Of a stretch of DNA of 64,000 nucleotides, positions 11,261 to 21,119 are shown in pieces. The notes under the pieces were generated by a model, which was given only the letters and a program-made list of their open reading frames with translations, searched no databases and had not been told where the DNA came from. Each line of letters begins with the position of its first letter. The first letter of the stretch is position 1. Source of the DNA: Taxillus chinensis (lineage: Eukaryota; Streptophyta; Magnoliopsida; Santalales; Loranthaceae); contig CM042087.1 in the NCBI GenBank assembly GCA_023512835.1, positions 20,093,260-20,157,259 of the forward strand, in the 5' to 3' direction. Both the position numbers and the translations under genes were made by a program.

Positions 11261-11728
11261 GGAAAATAAACAAATATTTTTTAGGATTTCAATTTCCAAG
11301 AGCAAAACCAAAAAACAAACCAATCCCTAGGATCTCATTATCCACTTCAAAAATCCAAAACCTTTAGGATTCCCTTTAGAAATTTAGGATAAATCCATTT
11401 TAACCATGACTTTAATAAATAACTTAGCCAAATAAAAATCATAAACTTTTTAACTTAGCCCGGTCATGGCGGTATAAATAAAATAAAACCTCCTCCTCCT
11501 AAATTAGATACCGAAAGGGACCTTGTAAGGGTGCTAATCCTTCCCTACACGTAACCAACTCCCGAACCCATATCCGATAACGCAGACCACACACTTAAAA
11601 CTACTCAAAGTAGAGGGTATCCAACTGTACCCCAAAAACGGTTGGTGGCGACTCTAAATTTTCTCACCATTGGTTTAGTTTGAGCTCACCCCAAAAGGGC
11701 CCGGACAAAAACCAGTGATGAAAGATGG

Positions 11729-12576
11729 TACCCCATGCAATTGCACAATCTCGTTCACATAAAGCTAGCTCAACACCGCAATGGAATCCTCCTCTCGAAC
11801 GGCAAGGAAATGGTACAACTTCGTTAACCGATCCATAATCACCCATATTGTGTCTTTCCTCCCGGTGGTGGGTAGAAGGCCGATTACAAAATCCATTGCT
11901 ATGAGGTCCCTCTTCCACTCCGTTATCGGCAACGGTTGCAACATGCCTGTTGGCTATTGATGCTCATCTTTCGCTTGTTGACAAGTAAGGCACCTCGTAA
12001 CAAATGCTGCCACATCACGTTTCATCCTAGGCCACCAAAAATGCCCTTGAAGTGCATGGTACATCTTCGTACCCCCTGGATACACAACAACTCTAGACTG
12101 ATGAAAATCCCTCATCACCTCGTCTTTGAGACAAAAAGCCATTACCAATTGTCCCTGAAAGTATAACTCATGCTTAGGACCCTCAGTCCAATCCTCAGAT
12201 AGCTCGCCAACCTCTATACGGGCACGGAGAACCTCACACTCTATATCACCCAATTGTCCCTGCTGGACTCGTTGGTACAGCTCAAGCACAATAACAATAA
12301 GACTCAGGACTGTCCCACCATCACGAGCAATAGGCTGCAACTGCAACATCACAAACTGCTCCATCAGCTTCCACTCTCTCACTACCACCTCAGCATTACC
12401 TTTCCTACTTAACTCATCAGCCACGACATTACCCTTGCCTGGGATGTAGGCAAGAGTAAACTCAAAGGTCTGCAAATACTCCACCCATCTCCTCTGCCTC
12501 AGATTCAAGTCCCTCTGAGTAAAGATGTACCGAAGGCTCTTGTGATCGGAGAATACCACAAACTTTGCCCCTAGTA
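11729..12576 (-). pseudogene. RNase H and integrase N-terminal part, fragment F
   Basis: Minus-strand pol continuation. At 12575-12400 are the RNase H blocks [17 protein letters not shown] and [20 protein letters not shown], with the last metal ligand in NVVADELSRK. At about 12100-11954 is the integrase HHCC zinc-binding domain: [20 protein letters not shown] and FVTRCLTCQQAK. Below 11954 the first catalytic block is frameshifted. The open frame at 12598 begins with about eight codons translated from the copia LTR fragment, so its apparent N-terminus is chimeric. The domain order fits pol of Tekay chromoviruses. Confidence 0.82.
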
Positions 12577-12717
12577 GATTAAAGCAAAATACTTCCACTA
12601 TCTGGTTATCTTTCGCATTGATTCTATCTCTTAACCAGATAAGTGTAGTGCTAAGAGTGAGAAAAGAGTTTTCACTAAAAGCCTATTCACCCCCCTCTAG
12701 GCTCTCAGGGACCAACA
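12577..12717 (+). repeat. Truncated copia 5' LTR (last ~140 bp)
   Basis: Matches the terminal 140 bp of the 3' LTR at 47997-48137 and ends GGGACCAACA directly before the primer site. About 1.2 kb of LTR is missing. The left side passes without a gap into minus-strand chromovirus RNase H sequence. Confidence 0.85.
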
Positions 12718-12719
12718 AG

Positions 12720-12731
12720 TGGTATCAGAGC
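12720..12731 (+). other. Primer-binding site, initiator tRNA-Met
   Basis: TGGTATCAGAGC, complementary to the 3' end of initiator tRNA-Met, two bases after the LTR end at 12717. It sets the plus orientation of the copia element. Confidence 0.92.
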
Positions 12732-12778
12732 AAGTTCTACCTGCTCAAAGTAGAGATCCCACTCTTTCTCTCTTAACA

Positions 12779-14736
12779 ATGGCCGATCAAAGAAGTATGC
12801 TATTCAACACTCGCCTGAACTCCGGAGGTGCACAAGAGCCCATCCCCAATCGAAGCACCAGTGAAATTGTCGATCCACCTCAACCTACTGCTGCTGCTAC
12901 ACCACAACCATGGAGATCTAGTTTCACTCTGACCAAATCGCCAAAATTCACACTAGAGCTTTTCTCCTAGTGGAAAGCTCGCATGAGAATGTTCATGGTA
13001 TGCCATGATCATCTCATGTGGCCATGTCTTCATCAGGAGATACCGATTCTGATGACTATCGGAGAACATGGAGTTAGAAGGCCAAAGACTAATGCCTGAA
13101 CTTACCCATGATGAAAGAGCCTGGCAGTGAGCTAGCGAAAAGGCTCGGCATATGTCGCATCGTCTTTGGACTTTGAAGCTTTTACGGACGTCTAGGGCCG
13201 CACAATAGCGAAAGTTGTATGGGATAAGCTAACAATCCTCTATGAGGGAAGTCAGTCCCAAATGCAGAACATCATATGTGCTCTCAGGCATAACTTTGAG
13301 AGCATTAATCACAAACTTGGCGAATCCCTCGAAAGCATCTATCGGAGATTCGGCAAGCTTATCCTTGAGCTAAAAACTATCAATGAGGACTACTCTCAAT
13401 CCCAAATCAATGACAAGTTTTTTCGCAGCAGCTTCAGATGCAAGCCGACAAGAACCGGCAATATGTTCCCCTCGAAGAACTATATGGAGAGCTACGGACT
13501 CAGGAGGTCAGGTTCAAATACTCTGACCGGGATGAAAAAATAGCTCGGAAAGAAAAGGGGGTAGCTTGCAAAGATACGAAATGCTTTAGCATACAACATG
13601 ATGATGATACGGAAGAGTCAGGAAACTCTGACTCAGACACTGAAGAAGAAATAGCTCTTCTGGTCAAATCCTTCGAGCGATTCCTACGAAAAAGCATAAA
13701 AGGATTCAGAAGAGGCTCTTCATCATCATCCACAAGGAAGGAGCGATCGCAGTCAAGTTCCCAAGAATGCTACAACTGTGGGAAACCCAGTCACTGGGCC
13801 AAAGATTGTAAATCCAAATCTAGGACGGCCGAGAAGAATGACAAGGTTACTCCCCGACGCTCCACCTCAGACAATAACAAGAATAGGAGGAAGGCGTTCG
13901 TCACAAAGTACATCAGTGGCTCGGAAGAAGAGGAGGAAACCTCTGATGATGAGCTAACCCCAAAACTGAATGTCTGCTAAATACCAACCTAACTGGCCTA
14001 AAAGTTATTTTAAAAAGACTCGAGAATGAACTTGAAAAGGAAAAGGAAATAAATCGTAAGTGGCTAAAATCCGGAGAAATAGCCTCTACCTTTAGGACTG
14101 ATCCGGATGACATCCGAGTTAAACCTGGCCTTGGCTCCGAACCATCAACCTCCACACAATTGTTACTGAGTGTCCTCCGGACTTCATTCTAAAACTAAAC
14201 AACCTATATCCTATTAGTACATCTAAACCCTTGGATGGTTTCATTTCATGTGGCACCATAGTCTATGATTGTGGAAGTGAGGCTTTTACTGTAATTCCCG
14301 AAGTAGTAACACCCATATCTAATGATGAAGGGAAGGTTACTACAGTTAAGGCCAAAACTGTAGCACCCAAAAAGAATGGAAAGGCTAAGGCTGAGGCATC
14401 TAGGGTCAAGTGCGCGTCACCCTATCGCAAAGGATTAGGCCATAGGGAATAGAGTAAAAAGCCTGTATCCCCTGTTTGTGCTCCGCATCATAGTGTCTGT
14501 TCCATTTGTAGAGAAATAGGTCATTATCACTATGAATGTTGGAGCTTATCTGATAACTGGCTTTGTAATCAAGTTCGTATTAATAAAGATCAGTTCATCA
14601 AAAAAGGTTCTTCGAGCAAATCAAAATCTAAATCTCAAAGTAGTGTCTATCCAAAGAAAACCCAAATGAAAGAAGCAACTGACACTGACAAAGTAAAGTC
14701 AACTTGGAAAGCTAAAGTTCCTAACAAAGTAAATTA
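12779..14736 (+). pseudogene. Copia gag with two zinc knuckles (broken)
   Basis: Nucleocapsid/capsid polyprotein of a SIRE-like copia element. The start Met at 12779 (MADQRSMLFNTRLNSGG) follows the primer site by about 50 bp. Stops and shifts at 12968-13262 break the capsid core, which resumes as SLESIYRRFGKLILELKTIN (UBN2-type gag). At 13438-13980 is the basic tail with a CX2CX4HX4C knuckle, CYNCGKPSHWAKDC. A second knuckle, CSICREIGHYHYEC, lies at about 14500-14545 in another frame, followed by a Lys/Ser-rich stretch ending at 14736. 13981-14230 is a shifted, weakly conserved linker. The order is as in SIRE/Maximus gag. Confidence 0.8.
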
Positions 14737-14833
14737 AGCTGTTGACACTGCTGTTGTTTCTCTTAACCGCCCGAAACAAGTTTAGGCACCAAAAGTGTAA
14801 ACTGTTATCTTGTAGGAGCATCTCTGGAATGCA

Positions 14834-15190
14834 TTGCTAGATCACTTGAAGTTAAAGATCAATAAAAGTAAGTGGATCCTCGATAGTGGATGCTCCGGAT
14901 ATATGACGAGTGATCTGTCTTTACTCGTTGAAGTATCGACAAACGAGGCCCATTCGTATCATATGGGGACAACGACAAAGGTAAGCATCGGTTATGGCAC
15001 TTTAACCAAGCGAGGTGTATCAATCACTAAAGTTGCACTAGTCAAAGGTTTGAAGCATAATTTGCTGAGTGTCAGTAATTTTTGTGACAAAGTGTTTATT
15101 GTTTCATTTATGTCCAACACCTGCACAGTCTGGGATAACTTATCCGAAGATGTTAAGTTATCCGGATTAAGAGATGAGGACATATACTAA
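14834..15190 (+). pseudogene. Copia aspartic protease
   Basis: Retropepsin of the copia polyprotein. WILDSGCSGYMTSDLSLL gives the catalytic D-S-G followed by the copia CS..MT signature. Then come GTLTKRGVSITKVALVKGLK and NLLSVSNFCDK, the conserved C-terminal blocks. The domain has normal length (about 110 codons) but stops at 15190 before the GAG-pre-integrase domain, which continues in another frame. It lies directly downstream of gag, as expected for copia order gag-PR-INT-RT. Confidence 0.88.
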
Positions 15191-15945
15191 GTGGTCTTAA
15201 GAAATAATTCTTCTAACTCTGTATGCTTCCTCACTAAAGCATCAGATGAACAAAGTTGGCTATGGCACAAGCGTTGCGCACATTTAAATTTTAAGACCTT
15301 GTCTAAATTAGCGCCGCTTGACTTAGTAAATGGTTTTCTCAAACATAAATTCTCCAAAAACTCTCTGTAGAGAATGCCAACTCGGCAAGCAGACCAAGCA
15401 CAACTTTAATAGCAAATCCGTTAATTCAATAACTGCTCCGCTGCAACTTCTTCACATGGATCTTTGTGGTCCCATTTCTATTGCTTCTCTTGCCGGTGCG
15501 AGATATACCCTCGTGGTAATCGATGACTTCACCAGGTATACATGGGTGATGTTCCTAAAATCAAAGGATCAAACCTTTGAACATCTAGTAGATCTCTTCA
15601 ACTGGATAAGCAATTCACAAGGACTGAGCATCAAGTGCATTAGGAGTGATCATGGTACTAAATTTGATTTTTCAGAAATGAGATCCTATTGTTCTGAACA
15701 GGGCATTCAGCATGACTTTTCTGCACCCAGGACTCCACAACAAAATGGAGTTGCTGAGCATAAGAATCGCATGTTAGTCGAAGCTGGTAGATCAATGTTA
15801 GCAAGGGGCAAAGCTTCCTCTCGATCGTGGGTGAAGCTATGCCCACTGCATGCTATGTTCAAAATAGAACTCTTATAAATAAGGTTACCATGAAAACACC
15901 CTATGAAATGTGGAGAGGCAGAAAGCCATCAATCTCTCTTTAATT
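15191..15945 (+). pseudogene. Copia integrase, truncated C-terminus
   Basis: The GAG-pre-integrase zinc region (LWHKRCAHLNF and LCRECQLGKQTKH, giving H...H...C..C) is at 15255-15400. The catalytic core follows at 15440-15878: first Asp in LLHMDLCGPIS, second Asp in IRSDHGTKFDF, and Glu in PQQNGVAEHKNRM. All three DDE residues are visible. After 15878 the frame shifts through TPYEMWRGRKPSIS, and at about 15943 homology stops abruptly. No C-terminal GKGY region and no reverse transcriptase follow. The truncation point equals the edge of the reversed copy at 7496-8045, so it is probably a structural breakpoint of the element rather than random decay. Confidence 0.85.
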
Positions 15946-16806
15946 GTGCATCTTAATCGGATAATCAATTGATAGCATTTGTCATGTGTTCCTTCTTCCA
16001 TTCTCACTCATGAATCTCAATCAGAGTAACCCAAATATAGTTCATTTATCTTGGCTACAATGTTCAGCATGACGATTTCACTATGTTGACCAATGTGAAC
16101 TTATGTGTTTCTAATCTGACATATGCTTATTTTTCAGTAACGTTGATTCAGGCATTTGTTCGTATGTGTCTAGCATTCATTTTCCATGCATGAGTTCTAC
16201 CTTTTTCATTGGTTCGGATTACACTAATTTTTCAATAATTGTTTACCTCTGTCCTAATCACAACCTGTAAAAGCTCTGTGTTCCTTTTAGTTTATCTTTG
16301 TGCAGCTACAAGTTTCGATTCACTTTGCCTACTCACCGAAATATCTTGTCTGAAGTCTTGAATATGAAGTATTGTGGTACTTCGTCCTTCTTCGACTTCA
16401 AGACAGCAAAGGAATCATTTTCTCTCTTACCACACTCTGTTTCTATGGACACACTCTGTTGATCATCCGGATATTCTTCTGCGGATTATTTTTCATCCGG
16501 ATGATTGTCGGTTCATTTCCTCCGGACTCTTGAAACACTCAAGCCTCATCGCATGTTTTTGAGGAGGAATCATGATGGTCTATTTAAAATGCAAGTCTCA
16601 AGACAAGCAATTTCCGGAAGAAGGCATACAGCTGTCATAAATACATGATTCTGCGGCCTCCACGTTACTTTTAAATTCGGAGGTGCTCACGTATCAAGAT
16701 AAATGACATTAGCTTGTTAGGAAGATCACTATTCCTCTCGCTTAATCCCTAAATCCGCTGGCAACCACAGACTCGGTCTTATATATATTAGATCCTCACA
16801 CGCAGC
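15943..16806 (+). other. Non-coding stretch between integrase and the captured gene
   Basis: About 860 bp without a useful frame, occupying the place where reverse transcriptase should be. Its first 600 bp recur reversed at 7496-8045. The part near 16440-16540 has TCCGGATATTCTTC and CATCCGGATG words that resemble the CGGAGTAAGG vocabulary of the element's LTR. It could be an intron or untranslated leader of the downstream gene. Function unknown. Confidence 0.5.
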
Positions 16807-16893
16807 ATGAGTCTACATTTCCAAAGCCCTAAATCCCCGTCGCTTTTCCAATCTCTAAGACCTACCTTCCTTGTCCCACTCCTCTTAATTGAA

Positions 16894-17701
16894 ATGGCAC
16901 CCAAGCTCTCCCTTTCTGGCGTTAATCCCGGCCATCTGGTCGATTTTCCTACAATTTCTGATCCTCCGGCTTGGTTTCTGGACCTAAGCCCCCTTCTAGA
17001 AGCCTCCCACATTCTGAATCTGGTTTCCAATCCTGTTGTTCTTCTCATCGACGACATTACTGAGTACTACCAGTGCATCCGCTGCACTACCGATTCCATC
17101 CTTTCCCATGTTCGGGGTGAATCCATCGTAATCACTACCGCTGTCCTCCGTGCCGCTCTTAACCTACCTCCTGGTGAACCTCAGTGCCCGAACCTAGAAC
17201 CTATGGTAGCTTCCATGGGCTGCACTTCCAAGGGCAAGGAATATAAGGTGAAGTCCTTCTAAGGTCGCTACCGGTGTATGGCGACCATTCTAAGCCGCTG
17301 TCTTCTAGCTCGCACCTCCGCTCTCGACTCCATTCCTTATGACCTCCTCCTGGCCATGTATGGCATCTTTGAGGGTCTCCCGCTGGGACACCTTCTTGTT
17401 CCGATTGCTGAAAAATGGTCCAAAGAACAAATCTTTTGGGCGGATTCTTAGCATTGTCTTCCGGTATCTGCATCCGTCCCATTTCAACGGAAATGGCACT
17501 ATCCCTTTTCCCCAAGCTTACTATCTTCGCCACCTTACGCCTGATGGGAACATGACGGCCCAGCGATCTTCTACTACTTTCCGCCTCCTTCCTGCCTCGG
17601 AACAACAGGGCAGTTCGGTTGGTGACCCCGCCGACAGCCATGCCCCAGAAATCAGCTCTGCCCCCGGTCCTCCCGGATTCGGTTCGTTGCTGCACCATCC
17701 A
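16894..17701 (+). pseudogene. Transposase_32-like protein, N-terminal part (interrupted by element C)
   Basis: A plausible start is MAPKLSLSGVNPGHLVDFPT at 16894 (an in-frame Met also lies at 16807). The region HVRGESIVITTAVLRAALNL followed by a Leu-rich block after one in-frame stop at 17260 (SALDSIPYDLLLAMYGIFEG) has the layout of the putative plant transposon protein domain (Transposase_32 type) of unknown function. A frameshift near 17415 moves to a frame with YLHPSHFNGNGTIPFPQAYY and a Pro/Ser-rich tail. At 17701 the gene is cut by chromovirus C and resumes at 44739. It lies in sense orientation inside the copia element. Family assignment is tentative; plant-mobile-domain genes are an alternative. 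Confidence 0.5.
17697..17701. other. Target-site duplication of element C, left copy
   Basis: ATCCA directly before the LTR at 17702, identical to ATCCA at 44734-44738 directly after the other LTR. This proves that 17702-44733 is one insertion. Confidence 0.93.
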
Positions 17702-18927
17702 TGTCACGCCCCGAATTTCCAACCCGAGAAAACCGGTTTGTGACTCCCCTTTACCCACGCGGTGGGCAAGGGATTGATATACAACATCACGCAAGACATC
17801 GTACACACACAGCAGAAATTCATAATAATGTAAATCAAATATCTTTATTAATTTCAAATCACTATAAACATTTACAACCAAACCACACGCCTTTATTACA
17901 TTCAATTTTTTTTATAATCTCTCTTCACTGGCGTTACATCGGTTTCCACAAAATAGCATAATTGAAAAGGAACAGTAAAACAAATATGGTCTTCCACCTT
18001 AGGGTTCCACCTAACACCTGTAGGTTCCTGCAAGAAAACACATCACAGTAGGAGGGGTGAGCAACCACAACTCAGTAGGGATCATGTCTCCCCAACCCAT
18101 CCCATGCACCTAACCACTACATCGGAACGTGTACTAGTGCAGTGTCGTGGCAATAGTAAATACAAGTAAAGCACACCACTCAAATGGGTGCAACCATAGC
18201 CCCAGCCACATTAGCTCCACAACCTCACAGCTACCAATTTCACAGCCTTCTAGGCTAACAATTTAACTGCCTCTCGGGCAAATGTTTAATTGCCTCTCAG
18301 GCAAATAGTTTAACCGCCTCTCAGGCAAATAGTTTAACCGCCTCTCAGGCAAGTAGTTCCCACAGCCTCTCAGGCTAACAATCATACAATTAAACACATA
18401 ACAAACATTTATGCCACACAGGCATAAAATCAAACACATGACATGCGCACAGTCACATGTTCTCAAACTCAGCCACACGGGCATAAAATCAAACACGTAA
18501 TAGGCATAGCCATACAGGCATATTATCAAACACATAATAGGCATAACCACACAGGCATATTATCAAACATATAATGTGCACACATTCATAGGCTCATAAA
18601 CGCAGCCACAAAATCGAACACTTATCATGCAGGCATACTTGCACAGGATAGCAAACGTCCACATAGGAGATCACATCAAATATGCCATTAAAGGCCAACA
18701 TTCATATAGGAGATCACACCTCTATGAATTTACATATATATATATATATTATAACAACAATGATAATACTCGACAGATTATCCACCACAAGGTCTAACCC
18801 CGGAATGGGTACTAGAAGAGACAGAACCCCTACTTCAACAGGTTCCCCCCTTGTCCTTGCTTCCACGCTAGACGTCGTCCGCCCGCACGAATCACCCTAG
18901 CAGTAGCACTCAAGAACTCTCTCTCCT

Positions 18928-18962
<35 letters not shown>

Positions 18963-19222
18963 GATGGCTACGGCGGCTGACAACAAAAACCCTAAACCTA
19001 AAACAAAGAGAGCTCCTCCTTATATAGACCTCACTTATCAAGACGACGTAGTTTTGATAAATGAAATCCCACCATCAAAACGACGTAGTTTGATAAATGA
19101 AATCCCACCATCAAAACAACATAGTTTTGATAAATGAAACACACCATCAAAACGACGTAGCTTTGATAAATGAAACACTTCCTCAAAGACTCGTAGAACA
19201 CTGCCTCGAAGATCACCGCCTC
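17702..19222 (-). repeat. Element C 3' LTR, part 1
   Basis: Begins TGTCACGCCCCGAATTTCC and matches 42919-44516 closely. It holds CACAGGC-rich repeats, a CT run (18930-18960), a TATATAA box near 19019-19026 and four copies of the ACGT-core palindrome (19037-19170). It breaks at GCCTC (19218-19222), which is the TSD of element B, and resumes at 27706. Confidence 0.92.
19037..19172 (-). promoter_or_regulatory. Four ACGT-core near-palindromes upstream of the LTR TATA box
   Basis: Four tandem units of about 34-36 bp, each with a core like AAAACGACGTAGTTTTGA and spacer TAAATGAAAC, directly upstream (minus direction) of the TATATAA box. The partner LTR has five units (44296-44465). The ACGT core suggests bZIP binding. 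The function is inferred from position and repetition. Confidence 0.5.
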
Positions 19223-19727
19223 TGTCACGCCCGGATTTCCAACCCGAGGAGACCGGAACGTGACCCTCCCTTTATCCGGGTTTGGACAAAGGGGTAGAAT
19301 ACAATATACACTTCACATTTTTTTTTATTTCCCGAAACCAAAATCACATAATTATTTAATTGAAACCACATGCCTTTATTATGTTTCAAACTTCAATACA
19401 ATATCTCCCCCCTGGGGTTACAATGCCTCAACAAAGTTACATAATGCAAATAACACAAAACAAAGCCACAAAACAGAACTCTTCCACCTTGGTGTTCCCA
19501 CCTAACGCCTTGTAGGTTCCCGCAAGAAAACACACCATAGTAGGAGGGGTGAGCATCCACAGCTCAGTAGGGATCATGTCTCCCCAACCCATCCCATGCT
19601 CCTAGCATCTACATGCCATGTGTACAAGTGCGGTGTCGTGTTACAATAATTTCAACAGACATAATAACAACCACATCAACAATTACAATCTTCCACTGCC
19701 ACACAGGCTAACACTTTAACCACAAGT

Positions 19728-19831
19728 GATTTAACCGCCTCTTCAGGCCAAGTTATTTAACCGCCTCTTCAGGCCAAGTGATTTAACCGCCTCTTCAGGC
19801 CAAGTTGTTTAACCGCCTCTTCAGGCCAAGT
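19728..19831 (-). repeat. 26-bp tandem repeat, four units
   Basis: Exactly four 26-bp units starting GATTTAACCGCCTCTTCAGG, with position 1-3 variants GAT/TAT/TGT. The partner LTR has five units at 26287-26416. Confidence 0.95.
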
Positions 19832-20478
19832 TTCCACAGCCTCACAGGCTAACACAAAACGGTCCCGGGCTTCCACATCCACCGGGTGTACAAGCAAACA
19901 CGCAGCACATAAGGCCATACAGGCATAACATCGAACACTTAATATGCTTAGTCACACGGGAATAACGTCGAACACTTAGCATGCATATATTCACAGGCTC
20001 ATAAACCCAGCCACACAAGATATTATTTCAAACACATAATATGCATAGCCTCACAGGCATTATTTCAAACACGTTCGAGCATACACACAGGCATATTCAT
20101 ACAGGCATATCCACACCGGCATTTTATCAAACACTTAACATGCACTAACCACCCAACCTCAGAAATCACACCAAAACGCCACTGAAGGCCAACATCCATA
20201 TAGGAGATCACACCTATATGGATTACATATATATATATAAACAGATGTAGCCCAGAATCTGCCCTAGGACCCTAGGACAGAGGAGGGATTAGGAAGAACA
20301 GAACCCCTACCTTAAAGCAGATCTTCCTTGCTCCCGCGCCAAACGCCGTCCTCCCCACGCAAGATGCTCCGGCAGCAACCAGCAACTCCCCTTCCCTCTC
20401 TCTCTCTAGCTCTCTCTCTCTCAGGCAGCAGCTGCAGCAAAGGAACACAAGAACCCTAAACTCAAACTCAAGCCCTCC

Positions 20479-20555
20479 TTATATAGCCACCATCCACATC
20501 AAAACGACGTAGTTTTGATTAAGTAAACCCAGGATCAAAACGACGTAGTTTTGAT
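20479..20555 (-). promoter_or_regulatory. Element B LTR promoter: TATATAA box plus two ACGT-core palindromes
   Basis: Minus-strand TATATAAGGAGGG at 20485-20473. At 13 and 49 bp upstream lie two identical 22-bp near-palindromes with core AAAACGACGTAGTTTT. The same arrangement recurs in the LTRs of C, D and E and in the other LTR of B. Confidence 0.55.
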
Positions 20556-21119
20556 CACACAAGTTAGCACCTATCCGCACCCATATAGGCCAAAATACTC
20601 AGAATTTCAACATGGTCCTTTGGAGAAAGATCATTAGAATGACAAAACCAAGGGAACCATGCAAAAATACACCTGCACGCCAATTTGCACGCCAATTCCC
20701 CAATTGGCGTGCAGCTCCAAATGCACTCAAACTTCACCACAAGCCTCCTTGCATCTTGGAGAGGCCTGAGGAGCAAAAATATGCTTGCACGTGAAATGGG
20801 TGAATTCACGTTCAGCTCCAAATGCTCTGAAATTTCTGTGGTAGATAGAGGACCTCATTCTAAGAAACTTTTGTTCTTGCACGCCAATTGTTTGAGGCCA
20901 TCTACCCTATCAAAAGTGAGCTCCAAGATCAGCCAAAACAGACTTAAAACCCTTGTATACGCATAGCATCTTCCTAGGGCATAAAGGTACGTTACCACTT
21001 GTCACATGCACATCCCAAAAGTCCCCTCTTGGGCTCATCTCTTACCTCACACTTGTGCACCAACATCCAAGGTGTTTGTGGTTAACTTCTTACACACGGG
21101 TTACACACGGGTCATTACA

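Larger units (their letters stand above)
8554..11723 (+). repeat. Solo LTR, Tat/Ogre-like, about 3.2 kb
   Basis: Starts TGTAGGACCCTATTTTGTCC at 8554 inside the integrase gene of fragment F. Near its right end it has GGTTGGTGGCGACTCT (11640-11655) and AATCCTTCCCTACACGTAACC, which I recognise from Tat/Ogre LTR 3' ends. Flanking AATGG (8549-8553) and GATGG (11724-11728) are a likely 5-bp TSD with one change. The last bases (...GATGAAA) do not give the expected CA, so the right end is uncertain by about 10 bp. No gag or pol is present and only one LTR is seen, hence solo LTR. It contains a 9-bp tandem array and A/T-rich tracts (10020-11250). Confidence 0.6.
8046..12576 (-). mobile_element. Chromovirus fragment F (integrase to RNase H), split by a solo LTR
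   Basis: Minus-strand piece of a Tekay-like pol gene with neither LTR. It runs from the integrase C-terminal region (about 8058) through the integrase core (8212-8550), is interrupted by the solo LTR at 8554-11723, and continues through the integrase zinc-binding domain into RNase H (11729-12576). The right edge fuses abruptly to a truncated copia LTR. The left edge meets the reversed copia fragment. Flanks of the interruption (GACAATGG and GATGGTACCCCATG) rejoin to the sequence seen uninterrupted in element C near 38550. Confidence 0.75.
19223..21119 (-). repeat. Element B 3' LTR
   Basis: 1897 bp, from TGTCACGCCCGG to GGGTCATTACA, followed by the polypurine tract TCCTCTCCCCCTTAAGAC (plus-strand view). 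Contains four 26-bp units (19728-19831), TATATAA at 20479-20485 and two ACGT-core palindromes at 20498-20519 and 20534-20555. Confidence 0.93.

Noticed and set aside
8554..11723. Short inverted TTTTGTCCGG words at both ends of the 3.2 kb insertion as terminal inverted repeats of a DNA transposon
   Set aside because: The match is only about 10 bp and offset from the ends. The 5-bp flanking repeat and the GGTGGCGACTC signature fit a Tat/Ogre LTR better.
11954..12598. Apparent full N-terminus of the chromovirus frame at 12598
   Set aside because: The first codons come from the fused copia LTR, so the Met is not a real start.
12720..12731. tRNA 3'-end-like words (also at 3877, 25766, 36217, 42904) as tRNA genes
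   Set aside because: Only 12-18 bases match tRNA 3' ends, always next to an LTR border. They are primer-binding sites. No cloverleaf is present.
17201..17905. Minus-strand frame of 234 codons across the left border of element C
   Set aside because: Antisense to the Transposase_32-like gene and to the LTR, and it crosses the insertion border. No domain.
19728..19831. Regularly repeated 26-bp units resembling a CRISPR array
   Set aside because: Units are directly adjacent with no spacers, lie in an LTR of a plant element and occur in both LTRs. It is a minisatellite.
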